Positions 25,637 to 36,600 of a stretch of 64,000 nt of DNA are shown piece by piece (position 1 is the stretch's first letter; the number at the start of each line of letters is the position of its first letter). The stretch lies in the NCBI GenBank assembly GCA_023525715.1, contig CM042017.1, positions 77,926,169-77,990,168 of the forward strand. The letters are read 5' to 3'. A program made the translations under genes and the position numbers. Below the pieces are notes generated by a model. That model was given only the letters and a program-made list of their open reading frames with translations, did not search any database and was not told where the DNA came from. This DNA is from Cichorium intybus (lineage: Eukaryota; Streptophyta; Magnoliopsida; Asterales; Asteraceae).

Positions 25637-26736
25637 TGACAACGCCTAGTGATATCAGGTATTTTAGGCGTTGTTGAGTCCTGTTCTTGATAAAATTATA
25701 TCAAAAATGTCTGGGTATTCTCACTTTTCGTGCCAGGACTTGTCTGGAGAAAAAGAGTAAAAACAGGGACTAAAGGTGTACAAAAGGAAAAAGTATGGAA
25801 AGAATGGAAAATCAAGAGAACTCGTACGCACGCCGCGGATCTATGATCTGCGCGACGCGGGCTTAAGGCGGTGGAACACATTTAAATTCCGAAGAAACGG
25901 GGAAAGATAAGTACGCGCGCCGCGGATTTCACTTCTGCGCGGCGCGGTTGCGGGAAATTTGCAAGTATAAATAGACTCATTTCCAGCCGAAAACCCTAGC
26001 AAAGACCCGGGTGTAAAATCGACCTTGAAGCTCTTTGACTCCAGGATTTCATTTCAGAAGACTCTCAATTGGTATTTTATGATTTTTGATTTAATTTCCT
26101 TTTTAGTAGCAAGTAGTTTTGTAGCTAAAGTCTTTGGGAGTGACAACCACTGACTTTGAGCTCTTAGGTTTCTGTTTAGAAACATTTGGTTACTGATTCT
26201 GTATTTGGAATTCGGATTGGGTGATTGGAATCATTAGGTTACATTTTATGTTAACATTTCGGTGTTTTTGGATGATTGTGTTTGATTGTTTGTGTTGAAT
26301 TGTGTTTGGGCCTTATTGGGACTGTTTTCCTTGGTTGAATTCAGTAGCTAATTAGGTTATTTGGTAAGCATTAAACCTTGGCTAATAACTATTCAATAGG
26401 ACTTCAGTTAGTAGCTAGTTTATGCTTTGCTCGGTTTTGCTAGTTTGGATACCTTTGATTGCTTCTGATTGAGAGATGTACTTCTGATTTCAGAAAGTGA
26501 CTAGATCATTTGGACATAGCTTAGCTTGGCTTTGGTGTTTGATTATTGTTTCAATTGCTAGTGATTAGGAAAATAGAAACCAGATCCTCCGACTATAGCT
26601 GTGACACTATTAGTTGGTAATCTCTCATCTAATCTAACCACGAAGCTCCTGTGGATCGACCCTGACTACCGCTATACTAGTGTGTGTGTTAGGTTTTCTC
26701 TTATTTTTGACCGCACGACGACCTCTGCGCGTGTCA
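25637..26736 (+). mobile_element. Insertion E: solo LTR of a related Athila element, inverted relative to D
   Basis: A 1100-bp LTR, TGACAACGCC...GCGTGTCA, bounded by the perfect 5-bp duplication ATTTT (25632-25636 and 26737-26741). It is clearly related to the LTRs of D but lies in the opposite orientation. Having its own target duplication, it is an independent insertion that later lost its internal region by LTR recombination, not part of D. Confidence 0.9.
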
Positions 26737-26840
26737 ATTTTCCTAATTAAATTTTAAGAAATATAAAACCTAACCTATGACACGATGGGTTGCCTCCCAA
26801 CAAGCGCTAAGTTTAACGTCTTCAGCCAGACGCGCTATTC

Positions 26841-27740
26841 TTATGCCGAATCTTCTTCTTCTTGAACCCTTGATGACATCTGCTTGAATCCTAGCACGAA
26901 GTTGTTGGCCATCATTGACATGAGAGATGTGAGTTGAGTCATTCGATCGCTCACACCACTGATCCATTGTTGCTGAGATTCAAGGAGCTTAAAAACTTTT
27001 GCTTCTCGTTCTCTTGATTCCTTCTCGTACTGCTGGTGTCTTGCTTCCATCATCTCCATCATGTCCAGCAGCTGCTCTTTATCGATAGTGGACAACGGGT
27101 GGTCCTTGGTTTCTTTTAAAACCTCTTCTTTTCCTCCTTCTCCCGTACGTGTCTAAATTTTTTCCTTGCTCTTGATCCCAGGTTCCATTAATATCCTTCT
27201 GTCTACTTTCTTGCCATTCCCTTCTGAAGGTAATGATACAGGATTTCCAAACATGTTCAGTCTTCTTTTCCTTGTCCCAAAGAAGATGTCCATGTCCCCT
27301 GTCTTGCAATCAATCACCGAACCAGCAGTAGCCAAGAATGGGCGTCCTAAAATGAGTGCAGGTGCATCGTCCAAGCTTTCGTATTCCATAACCAGAAAAT
27401 CCACGGGATAGAAAAAGTCCCCAACTTTGACTATGACATTCGTCAGTTTTCCCCGAGACACCTTTGTTGATTGATCAGCCAGCTGCAGTACAACTTCTGC
27501 TGGCTCTATTTCTTCATTTTTGTACTTATCGTACAGGTATCCTGGCAGGATATTGACACTTGCTCCCAAGTCTAACAAGGTGTTCCGAATAACCACATCT
27601 CCTACAGTATTAGTGATCAGTGGTGATCCAGGATCCTTTTCCTTTTTGGGCAGTGTCCCCAACAATGCCTCACTCGCTTTCACAGTCAACCTCACAGTAT
27701 TTGGTGTTGGCACTTTACTCTTCCCATTTCTTTCACACAT
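26841..27740 (-). pseudogene. Retropepsin and coiled-coil tail of insertion D
   Basis: The open frame starts at ATG 27740. The protease active site reads LLDLGASVNILP, followed by the ALILGRPFLATAG flap-side motif normal for gypsy retropepsins. A TAG at 27153-27155 interrupts it, and the same frame continues through a Glu/Gln/Met-rich, probably coiled-coil segment (LLDMMEMMEARHQQYEKE) to a stop at 26841-26843. The sister copy reads through at the TAG position with a tryptophan. The polyprotein ends here: a GTTGGGAGGCAACCC sequence of the kind found after pol in Athila elements follows within about 60 bp, with no RT in between. Compared with the sister copy, one nucleotide is missing just upstream of 27740, which throws protease out of the gag frame. 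Confidence 0.8.
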
Positions 27741-29977
27741 TCCTGAAGAATTCTGGTATCCTCAGGGGCATTCTTAAGCGCATCCCACAGAGGTTGGTTC
27801 ATTAAAGGCCCCATTGGTTTTGGTTCTTCCTGCTTCTTTTTCCTTTTCCTATCCTTCTTTTTCTGCTTGATTCCTGCTATCATCGATTGCTCCTCCTTTT
27901 GGACCTCTTTGTCTATTTCTAGTTGAGTTTCCTTCTCAACAGAAATTCCTTCTTCCTTACTTTCCTCACTTCCTAGAACTTTCTCTTCTTCCTCCAGTTT
28001 CACTTCACTTCCTACTTCAAACAAGTCTTCCAAAGTGACTTTTCGCCATCCGGATTCGACAGTGTTAACTTGCTCTTTTCCTGGTTGCTGATTATGGGTT
28101 GGGTTGACCTCTGTAGCACTCGACAATTTTCCACTGTCTCTCTTTTGTTGATCCTCAGCCATTTGTCCAATTTGTCGTTCCATGTTTGCAATGGCTTTTG
28201 CATTTGCTTGAGACTGTTGTTGCGTAGCAGTGACCATTTCGTACATCTTAGCAAACATTTCTTCTTGAGTTCCTGGGGCGTTGTTGGTAACATTATTGGG
28301 CCCTCTGTTGTTGTTATTGCTGCTATTTCCGTTGTGGTTGTTGTTATTTGTAGGCTGATGTGTTCTAGGCTGATTGGTCGGTTGACTTTGGTAATTGTTC
28401 TGCCTAAAATTCTGCTGCTGTCCTTGATTATATGGCCTGTAGGGTCGTCCATTATTATGCTGGCCTTGACCCTGGCCATAAACTTGATTCGCCTCTTGAG
28501 TTTTAGGTCCTCCTTGACCTCCTTGCGATGGATTCTGCGGTCCATTCTGCAGTATTGACATGAGCCTGTCGAACTTCTTATTTAGTTCACTAATTTCCTT
28601 CTTTACTTCTTTCTTCCAGTCAGCATCGGCTCCCACTGCTGCTGCCGTACCTACAGTCTTCCTGGTAGAGAAATTTGCCTTGGAACCATTGCTTAATTGT
28701 TCCAAGAACTGCCAAGCTTCCTCTGGGTCCTGCCACATAAATGTCCCACTTGATGAGGCATTTATCATGGCCTGATGCGTCTCACTGACTCCTTCGAAGA
28801 ATAACTTAACTAACTGCCACCTAGGAATTTCGTGATGCGGGCAGGATCGTAACAACTCCTTCAGCCTATCAAAACCTTCATGGAAAGCCTCACCTGGCTT
28901 TTGCTGGAAGTCCTGAATGACTCTTCTAATTTCAGTTGTCTTACTTGCTGGGTAAAATTCCTGTAGGAACTTGGCCTTGAGCTGATCCCATGTGGTAATG
29001 CTGTTCGATGGTAAAGATGTGAACCAGTATTTGGCCTTATCTTTGAGGGTAAATGGGAATAGTCTAAGCCTGAAAATGTTCCTATTGGTATTCCTAGGGT
29101 TATTAGCATTGGCAATCGCTAAAAATTTATATAGATGATTATAAGGATCGTCTTGCTTATACCCTCTAAACTCTGGCAATATTCCTAACAACTGAGGTCT
29201 TATTTCTACTTGAGAATCAATGTTATCAGGAATATAGATTGGCGATGAATCATCATATTCCCGTGGTTGGAAATGTGATGCAACCGATTGCCTTCTCGGT
29301 TGTGCGAAATGTAAAGGTCGAGCAGGATTACCGTAAGGATGATCGTTATATTCCCACTGACCTGGTGGTTGATACTGTGGTGCTCTTCTTGGAGGTCCCC
29401 GACATCGGTTCCACTGTGGTTGTGGTGCTGATGGCACCCATCCCTCGTCTTCCTCGTCATATTCCTCCTCTGTCTCTGGATAATGGTAATGTGGCTGAGG
29501 AGGTTGTTGATAGTGTATCGGTTGTGTAGGTTGGAATGTGGGTTGAGGTTTAAAAAGAACTGGTTGTGGTTGAGAAACTGGTTGAGAGGTTGGTGTCTGC
29601 TGTCTAGAAACTGGGGTGCCATCACGGGTCGGCTCTCCCCAAGACATTGCAGAGGTAAACGGGTTGCTAGATTGTGGTTGTGAAATGGGTGTAAATGATG
29701 GTACCGATGGCGGAGTGCATGATGGTATGGGTGCAGGGGCTGAAACTGCACCACCAGAAGCACTCGTGCTCCCGAACTGAAACTCTGACAGTGAGGGAAT
29801 AGAAACCATCCCCGTTACCTCACCTGATGGTTCCCGGGCAACACCTACTAGACTACTACTAACCTGACTAAAATTCATGATATTTAAACGCCTACGAGCA
29901 CGGATTTTGCGCGTATTACGCTCAATCTCAGGATCAAAATGCAATGGGGATAATTGCTCACCCCTGCGGGTATGCAT
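27692..29977 (-). CDS. Athila-type gag of insertion D (761 aa)
   Basis: ATG 29977 starts MHTRRGEQLS. The first 250 residues are rich in Pro, Gln and Ser. The retrotransposon gag domain (PF03732 type) follows with RLRLFPFTLKDKAKYWFTSL, TTWDQLKAKFLQEFYPA and a GEAFHEGFDRLKELLRSCPH segment. The region after that is rich in Gln and Asn with polar repeats, and the C-terminus is charged and lysine-rich. No zinc knuckle is visible. The frame is open over its whole length, and only the last residues, after about position 27742, are out of the family frame because of a one-nucleotide deletion relative to the copy at 60136-63321. This is the best preserved coding region of the element. Confidence 0.88.
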   Translation of the reverse strand: MHTRRGEQLSPLHFDPEIERNTRKIRARRRLNIMNFSQVSSSLVGVAREPSGEVTGMVSIPSLSEFQFGSTSASGGAVSAPAPIPSCTPPSVPSFTPISQPQSSNPFTSAMSWGEPTRDGTPVSRQQTPTSQPVSQPQPVLFKPQPTFQPTQPIHYQQPPQPHYHYPETEEEYDEEDEGWVPSAPQPQWNRCRGPPRRAPQYQPPGQWEYNDHPYGNPARPLHFAQPRRQSVASHFQPREYDDSSPIYIPDNIDSQVEIRPQLLGILPEFRGYKQDDPYNHLYKFLAIANANNPRNTNRNIFRLRLFPFTLKDKAKYWFTSLPSNSITTWDQLKAKFLQEFYPASKTTEIRRVIQDFQQKPGEAFHEGFDRLKELLRSCPHHEIPRWQLVKLFFEGVSETHQAMINASSSGTFMWQDPEEAWQFLEQLSNGSKANFSTRKTVGTAAAVGADADWKKEVKKEISELNKKFDRLMSILQNGPQNPSQGGQGGPKTQEANQVYGQGQGQHNNGRPYRPYNQGQQQNFRQNNYQSQPTNQPRTHQPTNNNNHNGNSSNNNNRGPNNVTNNAPGTQEEMFAKMYEMVTATQQQSQANAKAIANMERQIGQMAEDQQKRDSGKLSSATEVNPTHNQQPGKEQVNTVESGWRKVTLEDLFEVGSEVKLEEEEKVLGSEESKEEGISVEKETQLEIDKEVQKEEQSMIAGIKQKKKDRKRKKKQEEPKPMGPLMNQPLWDALKNAPEDTRILQECVKEMGRVKCQHQIL

Positions 29978-30089
29978 GCACTAGTGCAACACGCCCACAA
30001 CAAAAAAAATCAAAAACCAAAACTAACCAAATGAAATTTTCAAAAACAAGAAACAAGTTCCTACTAATCACCTATTCTAAGCTCACAGC

Positions 30090-30107
30090 TCCCCGGCAAC
30101 GGCGCCA
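30090..30107 (-). other. Primer binding site of insertion D (tRNA-Asp)
   Basis: The plus strand reads TCCCCGGCAACGGCGCCA, the 3' end of plant tRNA-Asp including CCA. It is five nucleotides inside the 5' LTR and is a primer site, not a tRNA gene. Confidence 0.93.
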
Positions 30108-30112
30108 AAATT

Positions 30113-31222
30113 TGACACGCCTAGGTCGTCGTGCGGTCAAAAATAAAGAAAACCTAACACACACTAGTATAGTGGTAGTCAGGGTCGATCCGCAGGAGCT
30201 TCGTGGTTAGACTAAATGACAGATTACCGACTAGTAGTGTCACGCTACAGTCGGAGGACCTAGTTTCTAAGTGCTCAACTACCCAAAAAGCAATCACCAA
30301 ACAAAGTCAAGCCAAGCATAAGCTAAACTCAACTCAAACTAACCTAGTCACTTTCTGAAATCAGAAGTGCATCTCTGAATCAGAAGCAAACAAAGGCATC
30401 CAACCAAGCAAGGCATAACCTAACTAATAACTAGGGTTCTGACTGAACAGCTACTAGCTAGAGTTCGATGCCCAAAACTAACCTAATTGGCTACTGATTT
30501 CAGCAAGGGAAAGCAGTTCCAAACAAGGCCAAAACAATTTCCAAAACACAATTCAAACAATCCAAACACAAGCAAACATCCAAAACATCAAAATACTCAT
30601 AAACCAAGTTTAATTGTAACCAAATGCTTTCATTAACCAAATTCAGATTCCAAACATCCAAACAGTAACTAAATATTACTAAAACAGAAACCTAAAGCTT
30701 GATATCAATGGTTGTCACTCCTAAAGACACAAACCAAAGCTTACAAATATCTAGCTAAATGAAAATAAATCCAAAACATGAAAATACCAATTAAGAAGTT
30801 GCTGGAACGAAATGTTGGAGTCAAAGAGCTTCAAGGTCGATTTTACACCCGGTCTTTGCTAGGGTTTTCGGCTGGAATTGCCTCTATTTATATTTGCAAA
30901 TTTCTCGCAGCCGCGCCGCACAAATGAAGAATCCGCGGCGCGCGTACTTATCAGATCCCGTTTTTTCGTCATTTGAATGTGTTACACCGCCTTAAGCCTG
31001 CGTCGCACGTTTCATAGATCCGCGGCACGCGTACGTGTTTCCTTGATTTTCCATTCTTTTCCAAACTTCTTCCTTTTGCACGCTTTTAGTCTTTATTTCC
31101 ATTCTTTTCTTCCAAACAAGTCCTGGCACGAAAAGTGAGAATACCCAGACCTATCTGATATAATTTAATCAAGAACAGGGCTCAACAACGCCTAAAATAC
31201 TTGATATCACTAGGCGTTGTCA
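30113..31222 (-). repeat. 5' LTR of insertion D
   Basis: 1110 bp, about 98 percent identical by eye to the LTR at 21637-22747, with a TATAAATA box on the element strand at 30885-30892. Confidence 0.93.
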
Positions 31223-31426
31223 AAAACATAATCTTGAATGTTTGAGACTGATAGAATTCCATGTCAGACGTTCATATGGATATCTTGTAGAACAAAGGAG
31301 TATTTGATCACTTGCCTAAGGGCTGTTTCATTAGATGAACACAACATTTGTCTAGGATGACATACACCTTACTAGGTTAAGGAATATTAGACCATACAGT
31401 TGTTATAACAAGTGCAAGTGGGAGAC

Positions 31427-32068
31427 TGTTGGTTATATGCCCATCGTTATAGCAAGTTGGTAATATTATTATAAATAGTAGGGTCCTTTTGGGTTACACG
31501 CAAGAGACGATTTAGCTAAAAGAGATCGAAAATAAACTTGAGGGGTTAAGTTTATTAATATACCAAAGTAAAGGTATATTAATTAGAAACTTAATGGTTA
31601 TGTTTATTAATATACCAAAGTAAAGGTATATTAATTAGAAACTTAATAAGGATAAAGGACTAAAGTGAAATATCCACAAGGGAGGGGATAAGGATGAGGA
31701 GCACTATAAATACAACCCTAGATCTGAGTTGTAGGAGCTGCCAAAACCCTAATTTTCTTCACTCTCCTCCCACCCCTCGGTATATGGCCGATTTCTTTCA
31801 AAACCCTAACTATTACGTGCTAAAACTTCAAGCATAGGTATATACTACATCAACGGGTGCTGGATCGTTGTCTTTGGTGCGATTACATTAGAGGAGTTCT
31901 ATTTTGGGCTCTCGTCATCCTAACAAAATCAGATCTGAGATTTAAAAGGTATGTCTTGACCCTCTTGATTTTACAGTTACAAAAGTGTGCATGATTCTGT
32001 GATCCTGGTTGAATATGATTTTGTTTTAAGTTTCCGCTGCGTTTGTTTTATGTTATCGTATTCCAACA
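31427..32068 (+). repeat. 3' LTR of insertion C
   Basis: 642 bp. It is longer than its partner because a unit of about 51 bp (roughly 31545-31647) is present twice here and once at 15066-15116. It is preceded by the polypurine tract at 31416-31426. Confidence 0.94.
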
Positions 32069-33611
32069 TGTTCTTCACACGTTTTTGATCCAAGGAATCA
32101 CAATTCCATCATCTCGATTCCATTCCATTTTCCAATTTCCAATGTTTAATACTAACTTGCACCAAGTTCCTTATATCAAGTGTTGACAAAAATTTAGCCC
32201 AAAACAGATTATCTCTACCATAACTTAGCCATCAAGATCATAAAATCAGTGGTTCTTCATTTATTTCAACTTTTCTCAAATATGTACCAAGGTATTCAAA
32301 CTCAATATTCAAAATCTTCATTATACCTGTAACTTTTGACCCATAACAGTGAAAGAAACAAGGATTTGTGCTCAAATCTCAACACCTTACTAGCATGCAT
32401 TCATAATTCCGTCTCAGATGTTCAAAAATTAGGTATGATATGTGTTTTTGAACTCACAACAGTAAAAGAACCCAAAATCCATGTTAGATTTCGACATGCA
32501 TGTACAATTTTCGGTTTTTAGGAGCTAGAGTTTACTAAAAATAAAATATACCTTTCTGATTTCTACCCAAAGACCCGATTTTTGCTGAAATTGATCAAAG
32601 GATCAAGCAAGAAATCAACTCAGAAGGTTTCCCGACCTCCTCTAGTCATCGCCGACCACCGAGAGTGCCGGAATCGGCGCCGCCGGTGCTGCACTTCGTC
32701 TTACTCGCGACTGCCTTCAAGCACCACTGCTATTGCAGCCCTCCTTTGCACCCTCCTGCTCGAAAATAGCTTTCCAGCCCGTCACTCTTCTTGCTCACTC
32801 TCAAACTCGCGCACACACACACAATCGACAGGTGTGTGTGTGTTTTTGCTTCTACCCGATTTCTCTTTCCCTCCTCTCTTTCTGATTTCGTTTTTGCGTA
32901 ACCAGGAAAAAAAAACGAGACCCACAGACTTAAAGAATAGGTGGCTGATTTTTAAATCAAAAATTACGAAATTGCCCTTATTCCAGACTTAAGACTAAGA
33001 CGAGTCTTCTTAGTCTAAGTTTTACTCGATTCTATAAGACTAAGACGAGTCATCTTAGTCCAGAGAAATTTCCAACTTTTCTCTTTATTCTTCCTTGACT
33101 TTACTAGGGCATAACTCCTTCATATGATGTCCAAATGTTACATACTTTACACCTCTAGAAAGCTGAGAATGAGTTCTACAACTTTCATCTACTGACCTTG
33201 GTCTGTATCTTGATGAATTTTCCGTTATTAACCCTTGAAAATGACTCCTTGGTCATTTTTGTCATTTTTGGGTCATTTTAAAACCTTCATAACTCCTTCG
33301 TTACAACTCCAAATGGCCCGATTCTTTTTCTTATATTTTTGTTATCTTAAATACTAACAAAGTCATCTTGATGACCTCTTCCTAATTCCTGTAAGATTTT
33401 GAGATATTAATTTCTGAAGATAGCTCAATAAAATTTTCACTTTTAGTCCTTTATACGATTTCGTTTCTACTCGGTTTCACATGTTACTATTATGTTACTA
33501 GAGTAACGTTCTTAATATTATAAAGATATTATGACAAGTTTTTGCACATATAAGGTATTAGATTTATCAAAAACTAAATTCACGTAATTCAAGAAAGTTT
33601 TAGTTGTCACA
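32069..33611. repeat. Right part of solo LTR B
   Basis: LTR sequence without retroviral coding. It contains a duplicated, nearly palindromic word at 32991-33062 and the target duplication TTATT just outside its end. An open frame at 32582-32992 is low-complexity and matches nothing I recognise. Confidence 0.7.
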
Positions 33612-36600
33612 TTATTTATGGTCGTAATGGAAATATGTTCCCCTTGGAAATTCAATTAATGGTTGGGAAATCGCAGTTGTGTCTATTGTCCAAAGCTGTT
33701 CCTGATGTTAGGTGGTTATGGCATCGTCTTCTCGCATACCTGAACTTCAAATATATAAACAATTTGGTAAATGGAGAAATGGTGTGAAGTATGCCATTAC
33801 TCATATTTGACAGCAACACTCTCCGTGCTGCGTGTGAACATGGCAAGCAAAGCAAGAAACACCATCCTTTGATCTTTGAATCATTGATTAGTGAGCCTCT
33901 TCAACTTCTGCATATGGATCTGTTTGGACCCTCTATAGTTGAGATCCTTTCAAGAAATAAGTACATTCTCATCATAGTCGATGACTACACAAGGTTTAGT
34001 TAGGTTTTCTTCTAACGACAAAAATCAGAGGCTGGTCAAGAAATTGTCAATTTCATCAAACATGTTGAAGTGTGAAATAAGTTACTAGTCCGCAAAATTA
34101 AGAGTGGCAGTGGCACTAAGTTTACAAATGCTCATCTTAATAATTTTCTTGTTGAGAATGGAATCAAACACAACTTCTCTGCTCCTTGCACGCCTCAACA
34201 AAATGGTTTTGTCGAACGAAGAAATAGAACTCTTATCGAGTCAACTCCGTCAATGCTTAACTTCGCTAATCTTCTTCTACATTTCTATGCTGAAGCTGTA
34301 TCTACTGCATGCTTTATTCAGAACCAAAGCCTTATCAACAAGCGACTGAAATGTACTCTGTACAAAGGAATGAATGGTAAGAAACCTAACGTTAAATTGT
34401 TTCATATATTCGGTTGCATGTGTTTCACTAAAAGGACAAGGATCACTTGAGAAAATTCCAACCGAAGACAAATGAAACAATTTCCAGTATATTCAACTAG
34501 AGGAGTGGCTTATCGAGTTCTAAATTGAAGCACCCATATGATTTAATAAAGTTTTGGTATAAACTTTGGTGACAACTTCGTCTGCAATTCTCAAAGAAAA
34601 ACTTCTGTCACTCGTATTCTGAAAAGAGTCACACTGAACGGTACACCTGTCATCATTATTCATGTAGACTTTGATTCTCTATTTGGTCCCACATAGACCG
34701 CACTTGATCCTGAACAAATTATTTCCACTTTTTTCTCTTCTGTCATACAAACTTCACGGGCCTCTATAAGTTTACAATCAACTAGGAATGAATCTCCATC
34801 TCATGTCGAGGGGGAGAGTAGTTCAATCACTGAACCATCTGTGCAAACATCGGTCTCAAACCTAGTCCTAGAGCAATCTGAACCAATTGATCCTCTGCCT
34901 CAAGAACATGAGCACCTAAGTGACTCTTCTATTGCCACTGTGCCTTTGAACTAAGCCATTGCATTACTCCTGATACTTCTATTGTTGAGGTAGAGCAGAT
35001 TTCAAATATTCAAGATTTTTAGAGGAGCAACATGGCAAAGTTCTTGACATCATTTATGCATCCGTAGCTGGTCACCTAACACCCAGACTTCATATCTGGA
35101 AGAATGATCATCCTACAAATCAAATCATTATAAACCCCAATGTTATTGTTCAGACTTGTTCTGTTAAGTCTCTTCAAGACAAATGTCACTACTCCGCTTT
35201 TATCACCATCTAATTAGATTAACTCAACGCAGGAAGAGCTAGCTGAGTTTGAAAGGAATAATGTATGGACCTTACTTCCTCCTCTAAAAGGACAAACGAT
35301 CACTGGCACAAGGTGGGTTATCAGAAACAAGTTGGATGAATCTGGAATCGTCATCCGGAATAAGGCGAGACTGGGGGCAAAAGGTTACTCACAAACGGAA
35401 GGAATTGGTTATGATGAAACCTTCGCACCAGTTGCACGATTTGAGGCCATATATATTTTTCTTGCGTATGCCACACACAATAATATCAAAGTACATCAAA
35501 TGGATGTTAAAAGGGCCTTCCTTAATAGAGAACGTAAAGAAGAAGTCTATCTACAACAACCTCCATGCTTTGAAGATCAAGAACATCTGAATCATTGTTA
35601 CAAACTCATGAAAGCTGTCTATGGGTTGAAGTAGGCCCCCATATATTGGTATGATACTCTTACCAAGTTTCTTTAGTCCTCTGGATTCTTATGACGGGTT
35701 GGGGATCTGAATCTGTTCAGACAGTCTAATAAGAAGCATCTGAGTGTGCAAATCTATGTGGATGACATAATTTTCGGTTCCACGGACAAAGCAATGGTTG
35801 TATACTTTCCAAACTAATGGTAAGAAAAATCCAAATGAGTAGGAATCATGAAATGAATTTATTTCTATGTTTGCACGGCAAACAAATCATACGAGTAACT
35901 TTTCTTCATCAAGAGAAGTATACTACGGAGCTATTAAAGAAATATGGTATGGACAATTGCGTGTCTGCAAAAGTTCCCATGTCCTTAGGTTCAAAGCTTG
36001 CCGCCGATCCAACCAGAGAGTCAGTGGATCAGAAACTTTACAAAGGCATAATTGGGTCACTCATGTACCTCACTACCAGTCGTCCAGACATCATGTTTTC
36101 CACTTGTTTGTGCGCTCCATACCAAGTTGATCCAAATATATCACATCTCACAGCCGTCAACCAGATTTTTAGATATCTAAAGCGCAGAAAATCTTGGGGA
36201 TTGGTATCCCGTTGGTAACGACTTCAGTATTCATCCGTTTACGGATGCAGATCATGCAGGTTGCCATCTAGATCGAAGAAGTACAACAAGAGGATGTCAA
36301 TTTATTGGTAGAAGATTGGTTAATTGGTCATCCAAGAAACAGAATTGTGTTTCACTGTCTACGGACGAAGTAGAAGATGTTGTTGTGGCTAGCTGTTGTT
36401 CACAGGTTCTTTCGATGAAGTCCCAACTTTTGGATTAGGGTACCGCTTTCTTAAAATATCAATGTATTGTGAATCTCAGAGTGCAAGTTTAATATCTCAT
36501 AATCCTATTCACCATTCCATGACTAAAGATATTGATATCATATATCACTTTTCAAGGATCACATTTTAAAAGAACATATTGAAAATATTTTTGTTCCTTC

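Larger units (their letters stand above)
21637..31222 (-). mobile_element. Insertion D: Athila-like Ty3/gypsy element lacking RT and integrase, about 9.6 kb
   Basis: The target duplication is GAAAC on the left (21632-21636) and AAAAC on the right (31223-31227), one mismatch. LTRs are at 21637-22747 (1111 bp) and 30113-31222 (1110 bp), with about two dozen differences by eye. It is transcribed leftward. The primer binding site at 30090-30107 is an 18-nt match to the 3' end of plant tRNA-Asp, as in Athila elements, and the polypurine tract (GTGTGGGGTGTT) is at 22748-22759. The coding order is gag, protease with a coiled-coil tail, then an ATHILA ORF1-like gene near the 3' LTR. No reverse transcriptase, RNase H or integrase sequence is present. 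It contains solo LTR E. Confidence 0.92.
14949..32068 (+). mobile_element. Insertion C: Ty1/copia element, split by insertion D
   Basis: It is bounded by the 5-bp duplication TGTTC (14944-14948 and 32069-32073). LTRs are at 14949-15539 (591 bp) and 31427-32068 (642 bp); the longer one has an internal tandem duplication of about 51 bp. The primer binding site for initiator tRNA-Met is at 15541-15552 and the polypurine tract (AAGTGGGAGAC) at 31416-31426. Without insertion D the element is about 7.5 kb. Coding is on the plus strand from 16911 to 20952 and is broken by at least five stops and one frameshift. By eye the LTRs differ at about a dozen positions apart from the duplication. Confidence 0.93.
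13590..33611. mobile_element. Insertion B: long solo LTR (probably Ty3/gypsy), itself split by insertion C
   Basis: The outer ends read TGTAACGCCCCG...GTTGTCACA and are bounded by the 5-bp duplication TTATT (13585-13589 and 33612-33616). Without insertion C the element is about 2.9 kb. It has no open reading frame of retroviral type, primer binding site or second LTR, so I interpret it as a solo LTR left by recombination. The length and the TGTAACGCCCCG terminus resemble long chromovirus (Tekay/Del-like) LTRs; that family call is an inference. The orientation is not certain. Confidence 0.7.

Noticed and set aside
27692..27760. Programmed frameshift between gag and protease in insertion D
   Set aside because: The sister copy at 61023 has the two in one frame, and D lacks a single nucleotide there, so a deletion is the simpler explanation.
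30090..30107. Sequence matching the 3' end of tRNA-Asp (also at 63444-63461)
   Set aside because: Only the last 18 nt match and the site abuts an LTR, so it is a primer binding site, not a tRNA gene.
32582..32992. 136-codon plus-strand ORF in solo LTR B
   Set aside because: Low-complexity Ser/Arg-rich composition inside an LTR, with no similarity recognised.
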